NCBI GenBank assembly: GCA_050943935.1
Contig: JBMNQC010000007.1
Location: 1 to 64,000 of the forward strand
Origin: Heteroscillospira sp050943935
Lineage (GTDB): Bacteria > Bacillota > Clostridia > Oscillospirales > Oscillospiraceae
Direction of reading: 5' to 3'
Length of the DNA stretch: 64,000 nt
Positions 1-7,890 of the stretch are shown in pieces. Positions within the stretch are counted from its first letter, which is position 1. The number at the start of each line of letters is the position of its first letter. The translations under genes and the position numbers were made by a program. The notes beneath the pieces are model-generated. The model was not told the origin of the DNA, did not search any database, and worked only from the letters and a program-made list of their open reading frames with translations.

Positions 1-31
1 TGTGCCAACCCCACTCCCGCGAAAGCTCTCT

Positions 32-235
32 TTACACCCCTTCATCCAGGGCCCGCTCTCTGAACAGCAGAGAGATGCACCAGATGGCGCCAAGCCCCAC
101 AAGGGTGTAGATTACGCGGCTGACCGTGGCGGTCTGTCCGCCGAACAACCATGCGACCACATCAAAGCGGAACAGACCTATGCTGCCCCAGTTGAGGCCG
201 CCGATAATGGTGAGTATCAGCGCGATTTTATCCAT
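32..235 (-). CDS. DUF378 family small membrane protein
   Basis: A 67-residue membrane protein with two hydrophobic segments. The first opens with the family hallmark GGLNWG (residues 12-17), followed by LFRFDVVAWLFGG and a second helix around residues 42-58. This is the full length and pattern of DUF378 (YuzA-like) proteins, whose function is not established. I chose the ATG at 235 because AAGGAG lies about 8 bases upstream; longer in-frame starts run into the neighbouring gene. Confidence 0.88.
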   Translation of the reverse strand: MDKIALILTIIGGLNWGSIGLFRFDVVAWLFGGQTATVSRVIYTLVGLGAIWCISLLFRERALDEGV

Positions 236-314
236 ATTCTTATCGCTCCTTTTCTGTTTCCTCACAGCTATGATGGACAAAACCGGGCGGAATATACACA
301 AAAATTGCGAATTT

Positions 315-1616
315 TTACTTTTTGAGCAAATGCGCCAGCAGGGCCTGGGCCATGGGGCCGTCGGCGCTGAACTCGTGAGACGGGGCCTCGGGAGTGCCTT
401 CCGGGTCCAGCATACGGTTCTCATCCACATTCAGCTCCCACAAGGTGCTCATGTGCAGTCGACCATACTCATCCGCCGCGCCTTCCGCAAAGCTCAGGCA
501 GTCCCCAGGCTCCATGGCGGGCACGCTTATCTTCAGGAACTCGCCGTCCAGCTCCTGCTCTGTTGCTGTCTCGCGGTCTGTCCATTCCGGCGGATACACA
601 GGCGAGAAGTAAATTGGCTCGCCGTTCAGGAACAGGCCGAAGCCGCAGCCCACGGCCCGGAGGGAGCCGTGGTTCTCCCCCGCCTCAAGCTGTCCCGATA
701 CGCCGTAGGCGGCATAGAACAGCTCCACCTCCCGCGCCTCCGCGGCGCTCTCGCCCCAGAACTCGTGGAAGGTGCTGAAGCCGTTTGAATCCACTCCCAG
801 CGCGGGATAGTCCACCAGATCGGAGAGGTATACATCCTCCAGATGCTGGGTCTGGCGAACGCCGCCGCTCTCGAAGCTGACGTAAAAGGGCGGCTGCTCC
901 TCATATATATTCACATCCAGCCGGGCGGCGAAGCGCTCGCCGTCCCTGCCGCCCTCGGCATTCTGCTCTCCGGCGGAGAAGCGGGCGGTGGTGTCCGGGG
1001 CGCAGGAGCGCGGTATGGCGTAGAGCTCCACGGTGGTCTTTCCGCTGGCGTAGTCGCACCATATCACCTTTGCGCCGTAGTCGGCCACCAGGTTGTTCTG
1101 CTTTTTCAGTATCTCCTCCACCCTCTCGGTGAGGTTGCCCGTGGCCCGGTCAAGGCCGATGCTGATGTTCGTGACACGGTTCTGCAGCTCGCTGTTGTCC
1201 CGGCGCAGTATGTCCACCGCGTCCTGCAGGCTCAGCACCTGATACAGCAGCAGGCCCAGGGCCAGCACGGCGCAGGCTGCGCTTATCTTCACCCAGCGGG
1301 GCAGCTTTTTCGGCGCGGCGGGCGGCGGAGGCGGAAAGGCCTCTATATACTTCCCCGCTATCTCCTTGGCCATGCGCAGCTGCTCCTCGGTTAGCTCCCC
1401 GGCCTCCTGTCTCTCCGGCTCCTCCACTCCCAGCAGCTCGCCCACGGATACTCCAAACAGGCGGCTGAGGGAGACCAGCTTATCTATTTCGGGCAGGCTG
1501 GCGTCGGCCTCCCATTTTGAAATAGCCTGACGGGAAACGCCCAGCGCCTCCCCCAATGCCTCCTGGCTCAGCCCCTTTTCTTTACGCAGCGCCCCCAGGC
1601 GCTCTCCTATGGTCAT
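315..1616 (-). CDS. XRE-family regulator with membrane anchor and extracytoplasmic domain
   Basis: A 433-residue protein. The N-terminal Cro/C1-type helix-turn-helix (about residues 3-60: TIGERLGALRKEKGLSQEALGEALGVSRQAISKWE) is followed by a Pro-rich linker, one transmembrane helix (about 115-133), a short coiled-coil-like segment, and about 270 residues of unrecognised sequence predicted to lie outside the membrane. HTH plus single TM is a common Firmicute layout in which an outer domain could signal to the DNA-binding part. Start ATG at 1616 is preceded by AAAGGAG. The ligand and targets cannot be read from sequence. Confidence 0.85.
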   Translation of the reverse strand: MTIGERLGALRKEKGLSQEALGEALGVSRQAISKWEADASLPEIDKLVSLSRLFGVSVGELLGVEEPERQEAGELTEEQLRMAKEIAGKYIEAFPPPPPAAPKKLPRWVKISAACAVLALGLLLYQVLSLQDAVDILRRDNSELQNRVTNISIGLDRATGNLTERVEEILKKQNNLVADYGAKVIWCDYASGKTTVELYAIPRSCAPDTTARFSAGEQNAEGGRDGERFAARLDVNIYEEQPPFYVSFESGGVRQTQHLEDVYLSDLVDYPALGVDSNGFSTFHEFWGESAAEAREVELFYAAYGVSGQLEAGENHGSLRAVGCGFGLFLNGEPIYFSPVYPPEWTDRETATEQELDGEFLKISVPAMEPGDCLSFAEGAADEYGRLHMSTLWELNVDENRMLDPEGTPEAPSHEFSADGPMAQALLAHLLKK

Positions 1617-1727
1617 GGTATTTCTCCTTTCCGGCAGATGGCTTTGGCTGTATATTACCGGATGTTCACGCCAAAACGCCACCAACCGGGGCTTTCTTTT
1701 TGTCAACCGGCGGTTGCATCAGGCTTT

Positions 1728-2837
1728 TTATTCTTTTTTCACCGGAAATTTGGGCAGCATCCCGCCAAAATTTTCCTTTGCGGAGCGAATAAGCCTGCCC
1801 AGACCAAATAGAATATTCGACCGTGTCTCCTCATCCATCCCTGCCGCCGATTTTGCTATGGCAAGCAGACTGCCCGCCAGGTTCTCGTTCAGCTCGTTGA
1901 AGGTGGGCGCGCCTGTCTGGTCCAGCAGGGAGAAAATGCCGTCTATAAATTTCTCGCGCTGCTCACGGTTCATGGCGGAGAGCCAGTCCTTGAGAGTGCC
2001 GTCTATGAATTTCGCGCTGTTGGTCACACGGCTGAGGCTCACGAACTCCCGTCCCAGCACCTCCCAGGAATAGAGGTCGTGCTGCCACAGGCTGAGCTGG
2101 TTGCTCTTCACCACCGTGTAGTCCTCCTCGTGCTCCAGCAGCATGCCCACCACCGAGGACTGGGGCACAAAGGAGCGTATACGCTCGCTGATATCCAGAT
2201 AGCCGTCCGTGAGCAGTACGCTTCTCTCAAATCCCGGTGAATCGTTGGTGTAAATTCTTTCAACCCTTTTTCGCACGGAGGGCGCGGCAAAGGCCGCGGC
2301 GTAGACGGCCAGGTTGCCGCCCTTGGAGTGTCCTGCGCAGATGAGCCGGCCCTTCAGTCCCCAGGCAGCCCGCTCCAGATAGCGCGCCGCCTCAAGCTGA
2401 GCGGGCACGGGGGTGGTGAAGGACATATTGAAGTCCTCCTTCCAGCCAACAAGGGTGTTGTCCGTGCCCCGGAAGGCCACAAAATGCAACTCCGGTTCAA
2501 GGGCAAATATCATGGCGGAAAACTGCAGCTCCCGCACCGGGTCCACTATATTCTCATAGCCCAGCACCGGCAGCGCGGCAAAGCGCGGGCACTCCGCCAG
2601 AGCTGCGCAGAACTTCATATCCGCATCCATGCACACCCGCTTTTCCGCGTCCGGCAGAGCCAGAAAGGCCTTTGCCGCCTCGCCCAGGGTGGATTTGGAG
2701 CGCAGCTCTCCGGAAACTATGCCGTCAAAGGGCAGATACGAGACCCGGCACAGTATGAGATTGTCTATATCGTTCAGTCCGTCCCGGTCAAAGGGCAGAT
2801 CCCCCCGCCAGCGCATGTAATCAAACAGGTCGGCCAT
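1728..2837 (-). CDS. Mbeg1-like (DUF2974) alpha/beta-hydrolase, putative lipase
   Basis: A 369-residue protein of the DUF2974/Mbeg1-like family. The nucleophile elbow GHSKGGNLAVYAA fits the lipase GxSxG pattern, FVAFRGTDNTLVGWKEDFNM precedes it as in class 3 lipase-like folds, and NDSPGF follows. There is no signal peptide, so a cytoplasmic role on lipid or ester substrates is inferred. GGAGG sits 8 bases before the ATG at 2837. It lies just upstream of the XRE regulator on the same strand, about 110 bases apart. The natural substrate is unknown. Confidence 0.85.
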   Translation of the reverse strand: MADLFDYMRWRGDLPFDRDGLNDIDNLILCRVSYLPFDGIVSGELRSKSTLGEAAKAFLALPDAEKRVCMDADMKFCAALAECPRFAALPVLGYENIVDPVRELQFSAMIFALEPELHFVAFRGTDNTLVGWKEDFNMSFTTPVPAQLEAARYLERAAWGLKGRLICAGHSKGGNLAVYAAAFAAPSVRKRVERIYTNDSPGFERSVLLTDGYLDISERIRSFVPQSSVVGMLLEHEEDYTVVKSNQLSLWQHDLYSWEVLGREFVSLSRVTNSAKFIDGTLKDWLSAMNREQREKFIDGIFSLLDQTGAPTFNELNENLAGSLLAIAKSAAGMDEETRSNILFGLGRLIRSAKENFGGMLPKFPVKKE

Positions 2838-3047
2838 AAGGCACCTCCAAAGGAAATTTCGCACCGCTATTGTATCACAGCCTATGAGCATAGTGAAGCG
2901 TGAATGAAAAATAATCGCAGCGGTCCCGGACCCGCCTGCTTTTTGCAAAGCACAGGCAAAATGCCGCCTTGTACTATAATTCAGGCAGCTCAAATACAGG
3001 TGAAGCGGTATAGGGAACAGCAAAATGTTTTTTTAGCTCTTAAATTA

Positions 3048-3076
3048 TTGACCGTACGGTCTATTTATGTTATTAT
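3048..3076 (+). promoter_or_regulatory. Promoter of the MATE efflux gene
   Basis: -35 TTGACC (3048-3053), 17-base spacer, -10 TATTAT (3071-3076). This near-consensus sigma-A promoter is interleaved with two TetR-type palindromes. Confidence 0.8.
3050..3061. promoter_or_regulatory. TetR-type operator 1
   Basis: Perfect palindrome GACCGTACGGTC. The GACCGnnCGGTC form is typical of TetR/AcrR-family operators. It covers the -35 hexamer, so bound repressor would block RNA polymerase. Confidence 0.75.
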
Positions 3077-3084
3077 AGCAAACA

Positions 3085-3096
3085 GACCGTTCGGTC
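3085..3096. promoter_or_regulatory. TetR-type operator 2
   Basis: GACCGTTCGGTC, the same half sites as operator 1, centred 35 bases downstream and covering the expected transcription start. No tetR-like gene is present nearby. Confidence 0.72.
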
Positions 3097-3127
3097 AATA
3101 TTTATTTTCTCTGTGAGGCATCGAATA

Positions 3128-4498
3128 ATGAAAACAACAGGCAAAGCATTGAACCAATCGCTGCTGTCAACAGCGGCGCCCTCAAAAGCCATAGTCCAGC
3201 TCGCCGTTCCAGCCACCATCGCCCTGCTGGCCAAGGCCGTCTACAACATAGTGGATACCGCCTATATAGGCATGCTCAACGACGATATAGCCCTCACGGC
3301 GGTAGGCGTCACCGTGCCCCTGCTGCTCATCATGGTGTCCATAGAAAACATCTTTGCCGCCGGCGCCGCCGTACTGGCCGGGCGGCAGCTGGGCGCCAAA
3401 AACAAGGAGGGCGCCAGCCGCACAGTTTCCACCATAGTCGGCGTGTCGGTAATCATAGGCATGGCCCTGTGCGTGCTGGGCATAATTTTCATAGAGCCTG
3501 TAATGCGCGCCTTCGGCGCCTCGGACGCCTCCCTGCCCCAGGCCAAGCAGTACGCTTTCTGGATGTTCATAGCCGCCCTGGCCAATCTTCCCGCCCAGAG
3601 CATGAACTGCGCCGCCCGGGCCGAATCCTCTGTAAAGATAAGCTCAATAGCCGTAATCACCGGCGCTCTGCTCAACGTGATACTCGACCCCATATTCATG
3701 TTCGACTGGGGCCTGGGCATGGCCGTGGCGGGCGCTTCCCTGGCTACTACCGTGTCTCAGTTCGTCACCTTCTTCATTATGGCCGGCTTCTACCTCAGCG
3801 GAAAGTCCATAATAAAATTGCGCTTCAAGGCATTCAAGCCCAGCTGGAAACTCATAAAAACCGTCACCCTCATCGGTATCCCCACCGCCATCATCCAGAT
3901 ATGTCTGGCCGTGGCCTCCTCCCTCACCAACATCGCCGCCCAAGGTCTGCCAGACGCGGACAACATCATAGCCGCCTACGGCGTGGTGCAGAGGCTAATA
4001 CTCATAGGCAGCTATGTTATCATGGGCTTCATGCAGGGCTATCAGCCCGTGGCCACCTACGCCTTCGGCGCGGGAAACGAGGAGCGCTTCCACCAGTCCG
4101 TCCGCTTTGCGGTAAAGGGCTCCCTGGTGCTCACTCTGGTGGTGGAGGCTGTGTATATCCTCCTGTCCAGCCCCCTCATCATGCTGTTCAACCGCACCCC
4201 CGCCATCATAGACTTCGGCTCCAGGCTGCTCATATCCCAGGTGGCCCTGTTCCCCGCCTTCGGCCTGTGCTATATGATGACCATTACCTTCCAGACCATA
4301 GGCTCCTCCAGGATGGGCCTGTTCCTGTCCGTTATACGTCAGGGACTGTTCTATGTGCCCTTTATCCTCACCCTGCCCGCCATGCTGGGCGTCAGGGGCA
4401 TATATTTCTCCCAGCCCGCCGCAGATATAATCACCCTTCTGGTCTGCGTCTGCCTCATAAAGCCCATGAAGAAGATGGCGTCCAGGAATATGCAGTAA
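3128..4498 (+). CDS. MATE family multidrug efflux transporter
   Basis: A 456-residue polytopic protein with about 12 hydrophobic segments in two related halves. MATE signatures include the start AVPATIALLAKAVYNIVDTAYIG and the second-half GxPTAIIQICLA region. Members export drugs or metabolites using a sodium or proton gradient. I prefer ATG 3128 to the in-frame GTG at 3113 because the GTGAGG stretch at 3113 can serve as ribosome binding site. Two TetR-like operators in its promoter suggest ligand-induced expression. The substrate is not predictable. Confidence 0.92.
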   Translation: MKTTGKALNQSLLSTAAPSKAIVQLAVPATIALLAKAVYNIVDTAYIGMLNDDIALTAVGVTVPLLLIMVSIENIFAAGAAVLAGRQLGAKNKEGASRTVSTIVGVSVIIGMALCVLGIIFIEPVMRAFGASDASLPQAKQYAFWMFIAALANLPAQSMNCAARAESSVKISSIAVITGALLNVILDPIFMFDWGLGMAVAGASLATTVSQFVTFFIMAGFYLSGKSIIKLRFKAFKPSWKLIKTVTLIGIPTAIIQICLAVASSLTNIAAQGLPDADNIIAAYGVVQRLILIGSYVIMGFMQGYQPVATYAFGAGNEERFHQSVRFAVKGSLVLTLVVEAVYILLSSPLIMLFNRTPAIIDFGSRLLISQVALFPAFGLCYMMTITFQTIGSSRMGLFLSVIRQGLFYVPFILTLPAMLGVRGIYFSQPAADIITLLVCVCLIKPMKKMASRNMQ

Positions 4499-4546
4499 TG
4501 GCTTTCCAGCTTATTTAACGTATAGAATCAGTTCTGCCCTCAGATA

Positions 4547-4576
4547 GTGCGGACACCCTGGTGTCCGCACTTTTTT
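4547..4576 (+). terminator. Rho-independent terminator after the MATE gene
   Basis: Perfect hairpin with arms GTGCGGACAC/GTGTCCGCAC (4547-4570), followed by six T. Confidence 0.9.
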
Positions 4577-4636
4577 CTTGACTAAGCTCCCACCAGCCAT
4601 TATCATGTTATTAATATGTAATTGGGGGAATTTATT

Positions 4637-6622
4637 ATGCTGCGCTCTGTTCGCGGCGTGGCTGCCACAGCCGCGCTGCTTATTTTGATAATGGGGCTTT
4701 CCCTGTCCGCCGCTGCCGCCGATTTTCCGGACGTCTCCGGGCATTGGGCCGAGGCCGAGCTGGTCTCCGCCGCGGAAAAGGGCTGGCTCGCCGGCTTTGA
4801 TGACGGCACCATGCGTCCAGACGAGTCCATAAACGGCGCTCAGGCCGTGACTCTGCTGTGCCGTATGCTGGACGCCCGGACAGTCTCCGGCGAGGCCGCC
4901 TCCGTATGGTACGGCGAGAGCGCCGCCAGGGCGGAGCACCTTGGTCTGGTGCGGCCCGGACAGGACCTCACCGCCCCACTCACCCGCCGTGAGGCCTTTG
5001 TTATGCTGGCTGAGGCCTTTCAGACCGCCGGCGCGGCGGAGGATTTCTCCTGTCTGGCCTCTTACTCCGACGCGAAAGCCCTCACCGGGATTGAGGCCGC
5101 TCAGATAGCTTCTCTGGTAAATCTGGGCTGCGTTCAGGGCTACAACAGCAGTCTCAGTCTCGGCGAGCCGCTGTCCCGGGCGCAGTTCGCGGCGCTGCTC
5201 AGCCGCCTGCTCTCTGGCGGCGAGATATTCCCCGGCGGCAAAATAAGCGACTGGCAGGGCGGTACGCTCTGGATAAACTGCGCCCCCGGCAGCGTCCGGC
5301 TGGACAGAGTAAAGGCCGACACCGTGGTAATACGCAGCCAGGGGCTGAGCGAGCTTCGCCTGAACGGCTGTGAGATAGGCACTCTGGTGCTGGCCCACGA
5401 CGGAGACGTCAGCGTGAATCCCCGGGGCGCCGAAAAGCTGCGCGCAGGCGCGGGCAGCGGCAGCGTAACCCTCACAGGGGATGCGGCTGCTCTGGAAATA
5501 GCCGCAAGCCGCAGCGTATCTCTCCGCTCCGGCGCAGATGTAAATACCGTTCTCCTCTCCGCCGACGGAGCGGAACTCATACTGAACAGCCGCGCGAAGG
5601 AGCTGACCGTCACAGGAAAAGATAACCGCATACAGCTTGGCGGCAGCGTGGAAAACGCCCTCATCACCGGCACGGGGACCGTGCTGGAGGGGCGCGGCAC
5701 CATCCGCGCGGGAACTCTCCGTGCCACGGGCTGCACTCTGAATGACCGCATACGCGAGCTGACAGACGAGACAGATTACGGAATATACGGCGTAACCGCC
5801 GCTCTGGAGAACCCCGAAATTCTGCCCGCAGGCGAGACCCTCACTATTTCCGCCGCTCTCACAGGAGCTCCCGCCGGCCTTGAGTGCGCCGCCGTATGGA
5901 CTGTGGACGGTGAGGAAGTCTCCCGGGATGATGTCACCCTGTCCGGCGACGATGTGTTCACCTTGAGCCACGACTACTTCTACAGGCGGGACATGGCGCC
6001 GGAGAGCAAAATAGGATTTTCCCTTACATACACCACCCGACAGGGCGAGCGGCAGTCTGTTTCCGCGGACTGCATCCAGCAGCTGGAAAACTATCCCGAC
6101 GACCATGTGTTTCCCATGGATGAGAGCCGTATTCTTGCGCTGGTGACCACGGAATACACGGGAGACTACACTCTGGCCTGGGCCGAGGCGCACGACTACG
6201 AGGATTTTGAAAAGGAGATATGGGTAAACGCCAAGGGCTACTCCAGCGAGAGCCAATATCTTATATGGATAAACCAGAGCTGCCAGCGTGTGAACATTTT
6301 CGAGGGCAGTCAGGGGCAGTGGAAGCTCCTGCGCAGCTGCATAGTGGGCTGCGGCGCGGGAGCAAACACTCCCCGGGGCGTATTTGAGACAACCTGGAAC
6401 CAGCCCGGCTGGTTCACCGCCTCCTACGACGTGCGCCCGGTTGTGCGCTTTTACGGCGGAGGCTACGCCTTCCACTCCCGGCTCTATCACCCCGGCACAG
6501 ACCAGCTCAGCGACCCCGGCATAGGCTATCCCATCAGCCACGGCTGCATAAGGATGTACGACGAGGACATTCAGTGGATATACGACAATGTGCCCTCCGG
6601 CACCACCGTAGTCTCTTTTTAG
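4637..6622 (+). CDS. SLH-domain surface protein with C-terminal L,D-transpeptidase (YkuD) domain
   Basis: A 661-residue exported protein. It has a signal peptide (about 1-28, ending LSAAAA) and three SLH repeats (about 29-190, first DFPDVSGHWAEAEL), which usually anchor to secondary wall polymer. A Gly/Ser/Val-rich repetitive stretch (about 200-375) looks like a beta-solenoid, and an Ig-like spacer follows. The YkuD catalytic domain runs from about 535 to 661, with the His of AFHSR and the motif SHGCIRM (nucleophile Cys637). L,D-transpeptidases make 3-3 peptidoglycan cross-links or attach proteins to the wall. ATG 4637 is preceded by GGGGGA; an upstream in-frame TTG at 4622 is less likely. 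Confidence 0.9.
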   Translation: MLRSVRGVAATAALLILIMGLSLSAAAADFPDVSGHWAEAELVSAAEKGWLAGFDDGTMRPDESINGAQAVTLLCRMLDARTVSGEAASVWYGESAARAEHLGLVRPGQDLTAPLTRREAFVMLAEAFQTAGAAEDFSCLASYSDAKALTGIEAAQIASLVNLGCVQGYNSSLSLGEPLSRAQFAALLSRLLSGGEIFPGGKISDWQGGTLWINCAPGSVRLDRVKADTVVIRSQGLSELRLNGCEIGTLVLAHDGDVSVNPRGAEKLRAGAGSGSVTLTGDAAALEIAASRSVSLRSGADVNTVLLSADGAELILNSRAKELTVTGKDNRIQLGGSVENALITGTGTVLEGRGTIRAGTLRATGCTLNDRIRELTDETDYGIYGVTAALENPEILPAGETLTISAALTGAPAGLECAAVWTVDGEEVSRDDVTLSGDDVFTLSHDYFYRRDMAPESKIGFSLTYTTRQGERQSVSADCIQQLENYPDDHVFPMDESRILALVTTEYTGDYTLAWAEAHDYEDFEKEIWVNAKGYSSESQYLIWINQSCQRVNIFEGSQGQWKLLRSCIVGCGAGANTPRGVFETTWNQPGWFTASYDVRPVVRFYGGGYAFHSRLYHPGTDQLSDPGIGYPISHGCIRMYDEDIQWIYDNVPSGTTVVSF

Positions 6623-6632
6623 GAGGAAAAAT

Positions 6633-7106
6633 ATGGACAGCAGAACCGATAAAATAAACTACTACCTCGGCATCGCCGCCGCTGTGCTGGAGCGCAGCAC
6701 CTGCCTGCGCAGGCAGTACGGCGCCATCATAGTGCGCAACGACGAGATAATCTCCACCGGCTACAACGGCGCTCCCAGGGGACGGCGCAACTGCTCCGAT
6801 CTGGGCTGCTGCACCCGTGAGAAGCTCAGTATCCCCAGCGGCGAGCGCTATGAGCTGTGCCGCAGCGTCCACGCCGAGGCCAACGCCATCATCTCCGCAT
6901 CCCGGCGGGATATGCTGGGCGGCACTCTCTATCTGGTGGGCCGGGACGCCAAGACCGGCGAATACCTGACGGACACCACCTCCTGCTCCATGTGCCGGCG
7001 TCAAATAATAAACTCCGGTATAGAGACCGTGGTCTGCCGCACAGGGAAGGACGGCTACACCGTCACTCCCGTGAGCGAGTGGATAGAAAACGACGATACG
7101 ATATGA
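6633..7106 (+). CDS. Deoxycytidylate (dCMP) deaminase family protein
   Basis: A 157-residue zinc deaminase of the ComEB/dCMP-deaminase type. The zinc ligand and proton shuttle motif is HAEANAI (residues 83-89), and the Cys ligands lie in SCSMCRR. The family converts dCMP to dUMP for dTTP synthesis. The usual Pro of PCxxC is Ser here, which is seen in some members. It starts 11 bases after the SLH gene with AGGAGG in between, so the two are probably cotranscribed, and it ends at a strong terminator. Confidence 0.88.
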   Translation: MDSRTDKINYYLGIAAAVLERSTCLRRQYGAIIVRNDEIISTGYNGAPRGRRNCSDLGCCTREKLSIPSGERYELCRSVHAEANAIISASRRDMLGGTLYLVGRDAKTGEYLTDTTSCSMCRRQIINSGIETVVCRTGKDGYTVTPVSEWIENDDTI

Positions 7107-7109
7107 GTG

Positions 7110-7145
7110 ACCGCCCCCGCGTGCATCGCGGGGGCGGTTTTTTGG
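7110..7145 (+). terminator. Rho-independent terminator after the dCMP deaminase gene
   Basis: Hairpin with arms ACCGCCCCCGC / GCGGGGGCGGT (7110-7138), followed by a run of T. Confidence 0.92.
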
Positions 7146-7848
7146 ATTCACCCGGCAGCGCCGGACTTAAAAAAAGAGTCCGCTCCCCTAACAGGGGAGC
7201 AGATTCTATTGGTGGTGCCTGCCCTGTGGCGGAAAAACGTGGCGCAGTCTGCGCCCTGCGTAGTGCGACCCCATTTCTTTTAAAAGAAACGGTGTCGCCC
7301 GCCAAAGAAACATCCTGTTCGCCATGGGCCATCGGGGCGTTAAGAAAACGTGCCGGTGGCACGTTTTTAGCCACCGACCGCAGCGGCTGTGCCGCGAGGA
7401 GGGAACTCTCGTGTGCTAAAGCTCACTCATTCAAATGGCGAAGTGTGAGTACCGACTAAATCGCGCCTGAATCGGTGGAATTGGGCGGTAGAGTTCAGCA
7501 TAAAGCTCACCCGGCACTATTGCACTTGGACGCAGGCCAGGGCTTGCATCCACCGCCGCACGAGCGCGTTGTGCGCGTAGGCGAGGCCCAAAAGAGTATA
7601 CGATTTAGGCAGATTCTTTGGGAAGCCTGAAACCCGTTTCTTTAAAGAAATGGGTTTCAGAACACGACCCCGCAGTACAAACCGATTACACAGCCGCACT
7701 TGGGCAAATAAGTGCGCGCCCGCCGCAATTATTCATTCTTCACCACCTCCCCCGTCGATCCGTTTAAGAAAAATTTTTACATAATAGCCACATTTTAAAT
7801 TCTTTCTGGCTTTTTCCCCTGCTTTGTGATATAATTTTTTCATATTTT
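7146..7848. repeat. Hairpin-dense non-coding intergenic element
   Basis: About 700 bases without a credible gene. It holds a series of inverted repeats: 7182-7200 (GCTCCCCT arms), 7241-7255, 7265-7298 (34-base imperfect palindrome around TTTCTTTTAAAAGAAA), 7345-7367 (perfect 10-base stem AAAACGTGCC), 7628-7659 (32-base palindrome whose only mismatch would be a G-U pair in RNA) and 7696-7715. A 28-base segment at 7378-7405 recurs inverted at 43009-43036. Short reading frames here lack ribosome binding sites and look spurious. It is best seen as a mosaic of dispersed intergenic repeats or a remnant element. Confidence 0.6.
7378..7405 (+). repeat. 28-base dispersed repeat, copy 1
   Basis: Exact reverse complement of 43009-43036. 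It contains the small hairpin GCGGC-TGT-GCCGC. Confidence 0.85.
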
Positions 7849-7890
7849 ATGCAAAGAGAGAGACGAAAAGAGAGGATCGTGGTCTTAGCT

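Noticed and set aside
7063..7374. Minus-strand reading frame of about 100 codons in the intergenic element
   Set aside because: It overlaps the terminator and several hairpins, lacks a ribosome binding site and has no domain; it is better explained by the repeat structure.
7517..7699. Minus-strand 60-codon frame in the same element
   Set aside because: It contains the large palindrome, and no ribosome binding site or recognisable domain was found.
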